A stretch of 64,000 nt of DNA from Robinsoniella peoriensis (lineage in GTDB: Bacteria; Bacillota; Clostridia; Lachnospirales; Lachnospiraceae): NCBI RefSeq assembly GCF_042680125.1, contig NZ_JBHTNY010000006.1. The stretch is one strand, 5' to 3'. Of this stretch, positions 60,046 through 64,000 are shown in pieces. The notes beneath the pieces are model-generated. The model had not been told where the DNA came from, ran no database searches, and saw only the letters and a program-made list of their open reading frames with translations. Made by a program: the position numbers and the translations under genes. Numbering within the stretch: position 1 is the stretch's first letter; every line of letters begins with the position of its first letter.

Positions 60046-60945
60046 GTGAGTAAATTGAAAAAAATATTTTATTCCCAGAAAATTGCACCTTATGTGTTTG
60101 TTCTTCCGTTTATTTTAAGCTTCCTGGTATTCTGGATCTATCCTTTGTTCAGTACGGTTAAAATGAGTTTCCAGTCGGTCCTGCCGGGTCAGGTGGAATG
60201 GATAGGGACAGCCAATTATACCAAGCTAATAAAAGATGCTGCATTTCATACGGCTGTCTGGAACAGCGCAAAATATACGCTGTTCACCATTGCATTACTG
60301 ATCCCTTTTCCCATGCTGTATGCGGTAATGATGGACAGCCGCCTGACAAAAGCAAAGGGACTCTGGAAAGCAATTTTATATCTCCCGGCCCTTACCTCAG
60401 TAGTGGTAGCAGGTACTATCTTCCGGCTGATGTTCAGCGAATTGAATGGGTCCGCCATGAATCAGCTGATCGGACTGTTTGGAGCAGGCCCTCTGAAATG
60501 GCTGAAAGAATCCACAACAGGCATGTTGGCATTACTTGTGCTGGCATGCTGGAGATGGACCGGTGTGAATACACTGTATTTTATAGCAGGGCTTAAAAAT
60601 ATTGACACAGCTCTTTACGAGTCGGCAGATATCGATGGAGCAACAAAATGGCAGAAATTCCGTTTTGTAACGGTTCCGCTTTTGAAGCCCACCAGTATCT
60701 ATGTATTGACAATCAGCATTTATGCAGGATTATCCATGTTCCTGGAAAGCTTTATGCTATGGAATGGGAATTCGTCACCTAAAAATATCGGACTTACGAT
60801 TGTAGGGTACCTGTATCGGCGCGGTATTGAGAAGAACCAGCTGGGGTATGCATCTGCCGTAGGATTGGTGCTTCTTCTGATAGCCTTGATTATCAATATA
60901 TTCCAACTGGTTATGAATGGGACTTTTAAAAAGGAGGAACGGTAA
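60046..60945 (+). CDS. Sugar ABC transporter permease, MalF type
   Basis: The 299-residue CUT1 permease starts with GTG 60046 after GGAGGGAAA. It has a first helix near residues 15-37 and the EAA loop TALYESADIDGATKWQKFR near residue 188. It ends one base before its partner permease. Confidence 0.92.
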   Translation: MSKLKKIFYSQKIAPYVFVLPFILSFLVFWIYPLFSTVKMSFQSVLPGQVEWIGTANYTKLIKDAAFHTAVWNSAKYTLFTIALLIPFPMLYAVMMDSRLTKAKGLWKAILYLPALTSVVVAGTIFRLMFSELNGSAMNQLIGLFGAGPLKWLKESTTGMLALLVLACWRWTGVNTLYFIAGLKNIDTALYESADIDGATKWQKFRFVTVPLLKPTSIYVLTISIYAGLSMFLESFMLWNGNSSPKNIGLTIVGYLYRRGIEKNQLGYASAVGLVLLLIALIINIFQLVMNGTFKKEER

Positions 60946-60946
60946 G

Positions 60947-61810
60947 ATGGGTAAAAGAAAAGAGCGTTCATCCATGAGCAGAAACCAGAAGATCCTGGCA
61001 GCAGTCAATACCGGAATCTTTGCGATTGTAAGTTTAGTTGTAGTAGCCCCGCTGCTTATTTCGTTTATAGCATCATATCGTCCAGGTAAGGATCTGATAA
61101 GGTATGGAATGAGTCTGAATCTAGATTTTTCCGCCATGAGCCTGAATAATTACAAATACTTGTTTACCGGGAATCACAGTTATTTCTTATGGTTTAAAAA
61201 CAGTATGGTGCTTACGGTTCTGACAGTTGTACTGACACTTCTGATCTGTTATTTTGTAGCATACGGGCTGACGATGTATCAGTATAAACTGCAGAATTTA
61301 CTGTTTTTCCTGGTAATTGCAACAATGATGGTACCTTTTGAAATCCTGATGCTTCCGCTGTATCAGGAGATCATAGACCTGAAACTGATTAACAGCCGTG
61401 CGGGGGCGATTCTTCCGGGACTTTGTGCTGCGTCAACGATCTTCTTTTTCCGGCAGTACATGAGCGGGCTGCCGAAAGAACTGCTGGATGCAGGCAGAAT
61501 AGACGGGGCAACGGAGTATGGAATCAGTATTAAAATAATGATGCCAATCACGAAGCCGGCTTTTGCGGCAATGTCAATATTATGCGCCATGGGTTCCTGG
61601 AATAACATGCTCTGGCCCCTGCTGGTATTTCGTGATGCTGATAAATTTACTTTGCCCATCGGTTTAAATACGCTTTTGACTCCTTATGGAAATAATTATG
61701 ACCTGTTAATTGCAGGTTCTATGTTTTCTATTCTGCCAATATTTGTACTGTTTTTATGTTTTCAAAGGTATTTTATTGATGGAATGACGGCGGGAGCAGT
61801 CAAAGGATAA
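60947..61810 (+). CDS. Sugar ABC transporter permease, MalG type
   Basis: The 287-residue permease has the EAA loop KELLDAGRIDGATEYGISIK near residue 190 and ends MTAGAVKG. ATG 60947 follows AGGAGGAAC; the frame extends back to 60917, inside the previous gene. A Lys/Arg-rich N-terminus precedes the first helix near residue 20. Confidence 0.92.
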   Translation: MGKRKERSSMSRNQKILAAVNTGIFAIVSLVVVAPLLISFIASYRPGKDLIRYGMSLNLDFSAMSLNNYKYLFTGNHSYFLWFKNSMVLTVLTVVLTLLICYFVAYGLTMYQYKLQNLLFFLVIATMMVPFEILMLPLYQEIIDLKLINSRAGAILPGLCAASTIFFFRQYMSGLPKELLDAGRIDGATEYGISIKIMMPITKPAFAAMSILCAMGSWNNMLWPLLVFRDADKFTLPIGLNTLLTPYGNNYDLLIAGSMFSILPIFVLFLCFQRYFIDGMTAGAVKG

Positions 61811-61867
61811 TGAAGCGGTGTGGGATAAATGAAAAAAATAATTTAAGAATTTTGGAGGAAAATTAAG

Positions 61868-63370
61868 ATGGCAAGACTTTTCATTGATGCGCAGCAGAAA
61901 AAAAGTAAAATACATAAGGAAATTTACGGTCATTTTTCAGAACATTTGGGAAGGTGTATTTATGAGGGTCTCTATGTTGGAGAGGACTCACAGATACCCA
62001 ATAGGAACGGAATGCGCAGCGATGTGGTAGAAGCGCTGAAAGATATGAAGATACCGGTCTTGCGCTGGCCGGGAGGCTGCTTTGCCGATGAATACCACTG
62101 GCAGGACGGTATTGGACCAAAGGAAAATAGAAAGAAAATGATCAATACACATTGGGGAGGTGTGGTAGAAGACAATAGCTTTGGAACCCATGAATTTATG
62201 GAACTGTGCCGCCAGTTGGGCTGTGAAGCGTATGTCAATGGAAATGTAGGAAGCGGTTCGGTAAGAGAAATGTCTGAATGGGTGGAATATCTCACCTTTG
62301 ACGGTGTCTCACCAATGGCGGAACTCAGAAAAAAAAATGGAAGAGAAGAGTCCTGGGATGTAGAATTCTTCGGAGTAGGCAATGAAAACTGGGGCTGCGG
62401 AGGTAATATGACTCCGGAATATTATGCCAATGAATATAGAAGATATCAGACATACGTCCGGGATTACAAACAGGATAAGAAAATCTACAAGATTGCCTGC
62501 GGGCCAAACGTGGATGATTATGAATGGACGCAGGAAGTATTAAAAACCTGTTTCCGTCATTCCCAGCCTTTCCAGCATGGTTTTATGGACGGACTGTCCC
62601 TCCACTATTACACCCACCCTGAGGGATGGGAAGATAAGGGCAGTGCAACGGATTTCGATGAAAAGGCCTGGTATAAGACACTCTCCAAAACCCTTTATAT
62701 GGAGACCCTGATCAAACGCCACAGTGCAATTATGGATCAATATGACCCGGATGAGAAGATCGGACTCATTGTAGATGAATGGGGAACCTGGTTCAATGCC
62801 ATGCCGGGAACAAATCCAGGATTCCTCTATCAGCAGAACACCATGCGGGACGCTCTGGTAGCCGGTATTAATCTGAATATTTTCAACAAATATTCCAAAC
62901 GTGTCCGTATGGCAAATATCGCCCAGTTAGTAAATGTACTGCAGTCTGTGATTTTAACCGAAGGACCACGTATGGTAAAGACACCTACCTACCATGTGTT
63001 CCATATGTATCAGTGCCATCAGGATGCAGTGCTTCTGGAAAGCCATATAGATACGGACCAGATCGGACTGGAAGAAGAGTTCCTGGTACCAAATCTTACA
63101 GAATCGGTATCGGAAGATAAGAATGGCAAGATGCATCTTACCATAACCAACTTATCCATAGAAGAAGCTTATCCGATTGATACCACAATCGCAGGGCGCA
63201 GCGTGGAAAAGGCAGTGGGCAAAATTCTGGTAAATGAGATGCATGCTATGAATACGTTTGATGAGCCGGAAACAGTTAAGGTTCAGAACTTTGATGATAT
63301 TCAGATTACCGGTCAGGGCATATCTTTTGTAATCCCGCCGTGCAGCGTAGTTCATATTGAGGTGGAATAA
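61868..63370 (+). CDS. Alpha-L-arabinofuranosidase, GH51
   Basis: The 500-residue protein matches intracellular GH51 arabinofuranosidases, which release terminal alpha-L-arabinofuranose from arabino-oligosaccharides with retention. Marks are VLRWPGGCFADEYHW near residue 65, the acid/base Glu173 in GVGNENWGCGG and the nucleophile Glu304 in IVDEWGTWFN, with a C-terminal beta-sandwich. No signal peptide. TTGGAGGAAAA precedes ATG 61868. It lies 57 bp after the permease gene and directly abuts the next small gene. Confidence 0.95.
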   Translation: MARLFIDAQQKKSKIHKEIYGHFSEHLGRCIYEGLYVGEDSQIPNRNGMRSDVVEALKDMKIPVLRWPGGCFADEYHWQDGIGPKENRKKMINTHWGGVVEDNSFGTHEFMELCRQLGCEAYVNGNVGSGSVREMSEWVEYLTFDGVSPMAELRKKNGREESWDVEFFGVGNENWGCGGNMTPEYYANEYRRYQTYVRDYKQDKKIYKIACGPNVDDYEWTQEVLKTCFRHSQPFQHGFMDGLSLHYYTHPEGWEDKGSATDFDEKAWYKTLSKTLYMETLIKRHSAIMDQYDPDEKIGLIVDEWGTWFNAMPGTNPGFLYQQNTMRDALVAGINLNIFNKYSKRVRMANIAQLVNVLQSVILTEGPRMVKTPTYHVFHMYQCHQDAVLLESHIDTDQIGLEEEFLVPNLTESVSEDKNGKMHLTITNLSIEEAYPIDTTIAGRSVEKAVGKILVNEMHAMNTFDEPETVKVQNFDDIQITGQGISFVIPPCSVVHIEVE

Positions 63371-63631
63371 ATGAATCAAAGCCAGAGAGTATGTAAAAAA
63401 TGCCTCTTGAAAGAAATGCCGGAGAGCGTTTATTATCAAAATCTCTATGATTACATCAGCCGGCTGGATGAAGATGTTAAAACAGAAGAAAATAAGTATC
63501 GGGAACGCCTTGATAAATGTAAAGCGTGTGACAGCCTGATAAATGGAATGTGCAGGATATGCGGATGTTTTGTGGAAATGAGAGCAGTCATTGAAAAAAA
63601 TGGCTGCCCCCACACAACTCCAGAATGGTGA
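63371..63631 (+). CDS. Small Cys-rich protein (DUF6171-like)
   Basis: The 86-residue protein starts right after the GH51 stop codon. It has seven or more Cys: CKKC near residue 8, CKACDSL near 49 and MCRICGCFVEMR near 59, plus a late Cys near 78. The knuckle pattern suggests one or two structural zinc or iron sites. It resembles short DUF6171 proteins of clostridia, which have no assigned function. Lack of any gap implies translational coupling with the arabinofuranosidase. The next GH51 gene starts 21 bp downstream. Confidence 0.78.
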   Translation: MNQSQRVCKKCLLKEMPESVYYQNLYDYISRLDEDVKTEENKYRERLDKCKACDSLINGMCRICGCFVEMRAVIEKNGCPHTTPEW

Positions 63632-63652
63632 ATAGGAGAAAAGGAGTAGGAA

Positions 63653-64000
63653 ATGACTGGTAAAAAGTATGCAAAAATGGTAATAGACAAAGATTTTAAG
63701 ATATCTAAGATTGATAAGCGGATTTATGGATCTTTTATAGAACACCTGGGGCGTGCCGTATATGAAGGAATATATCAGCCTGGTCATCCCACGGCAGATG
63801 AAAATGGCTTTCGTCAGGATGTGATGGATGTGGTAAAGGAATTACAGGTGCCCATAATACGTTATCCCGGCGGTAATTTTGTATCTAACTTTTATTGGGA
63901 AGACAGTGTGGGACCGGTGGAGCAGAGACCGAAACGCCTGGAGCTGGCATGGAGAAGTCTGGAACCCAATGAAATCGGGGTAAATGAATTTTCTAAATGG
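63653..64000 (+). CDS. Second GH51 alpha-L-arabinofuranosidase, 3' truncated by the window edge
   Basis: The first 116 codons are visible and open to the window end. FKISKIDKRIYGSFIEHLGR, VYEGIYQPGHPTADENGFR and PIIRYPGGNFVSNFYWEDSVG are characteristic of GH51, and this N-terminus is of the more classical AbfA type than the neighbour at 61868. The catalytic Glu residues lie beyond the window. ATG 63653 follows AAAGGAGTAGG. Two different GH51 enzymes in one operon suggest division of labour between linkages. Confidence 0.9.
   Translation, partial: MTGKKYAKMVIDKDFKISKIDKRIYGSFIEHLGRAVYEGIYQPGHPTADENGFRQDVMDVVKELQVPIIRYPGGNFVSNFYWEDSVGPVEQRPKRLELAWRSLEPNEIGVNEFSKW

Noticed and set aside
63152..63787. 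211-residue frame on the minus strand
   Set aside because: It lies over the GH51, DUF6171-like and second GH51 genes, which have clear motifs; its composition is that of a shadow frame.

Overview
The window looks like chromosomal DNA of a gut-type Firmicute, most likely a Lachnospiraceae member. The signs are lipoprotein-type CUT1 sugar ABC transporters, YesM/YesN two-component pairs, a B12-dependent propanediol dehydratase, a dimeric glycyl-tRNA synthetase, AGGAGG-type ribosome binding sites and moderate GC. No rRNA, tRNA or CRISPR array was seen. Family names come from reading motifs by eye; no database search was possible.

Layout. 1-3.7 kb: a 5'-truncated Gfo/Idh/MocA oxidoreductase, an array of thirteen 13-bp repeats, then alanine dehydrogenase, a class II aldolase and a Dabb protein. 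3.8-12.4 kb: a mannoside locus with an ABC transporter, GH38 alpha-mannosidase, a UroD-like gene remnant, a divergent ROK repressor with matching operators at both promoters, and a D-lyxose/mannose isomerase-like cupin. 12.4-12.8 kb: a complete type I toxin-antitoxin module (28-residue membrane peptide plus convergent antisense RNA). 13-21.5 kb: pduCDEGH, a DeoR regulator, rhamnulokinase and a PduO-GlcG fusion, which point to deoxy-sugar to 1,2-propanediol metabolism with no microcompartment shell genes in view. 21.6-23.1 kb: a decayed IS200/IS605-type element with a tnpA remnant and an intact tnpB. 23.2-30.2 kb: housekeeping genes (M16C protease, era, recO, a lipoprotein, glyS).

30.4-40.7 kb: a cellobiose phosphorylase/phosphohexomutase pair followed by a sensor kinase - ABC transporter - response regulator operon, probably for beta-glucoside uptake. 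41-42 kb: a PD-(D/E)XK (Rpn/transposase-like) nuclease protein. 42-53 kb: a second glycan locus. On the minus strand are a sensor kinase, a response regulator and a secreted DUF5722-like putative glycosidase; divergent to them are a CUT1 transporter and a cytoplasmic GHL6/GH151-like putative glycosidase. 53.2-57.2 kb: an M17 aminopeptidase and an 853-residue transglutaminase-fold protein. 57.3-64 kb: an arabinoside locus with an ArsR-type regulator carrying a long beta-rich C-terminal domain, a divergent CUT1 transporter, a GH51 arabinofuranosidase, a small Cys-rich DUF6171-like protein and the start of a second GH51.

Overall the window is a string of small Gram-positive polysaccharide utilisation loci, each pairing a transporter with intracellular glycosidases or phosphorylases and a local regulator. 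The least understood pieces are the 42-53 kb locus, the toxin-antitoxin module, the orphan tnpB and the 13-bp array.
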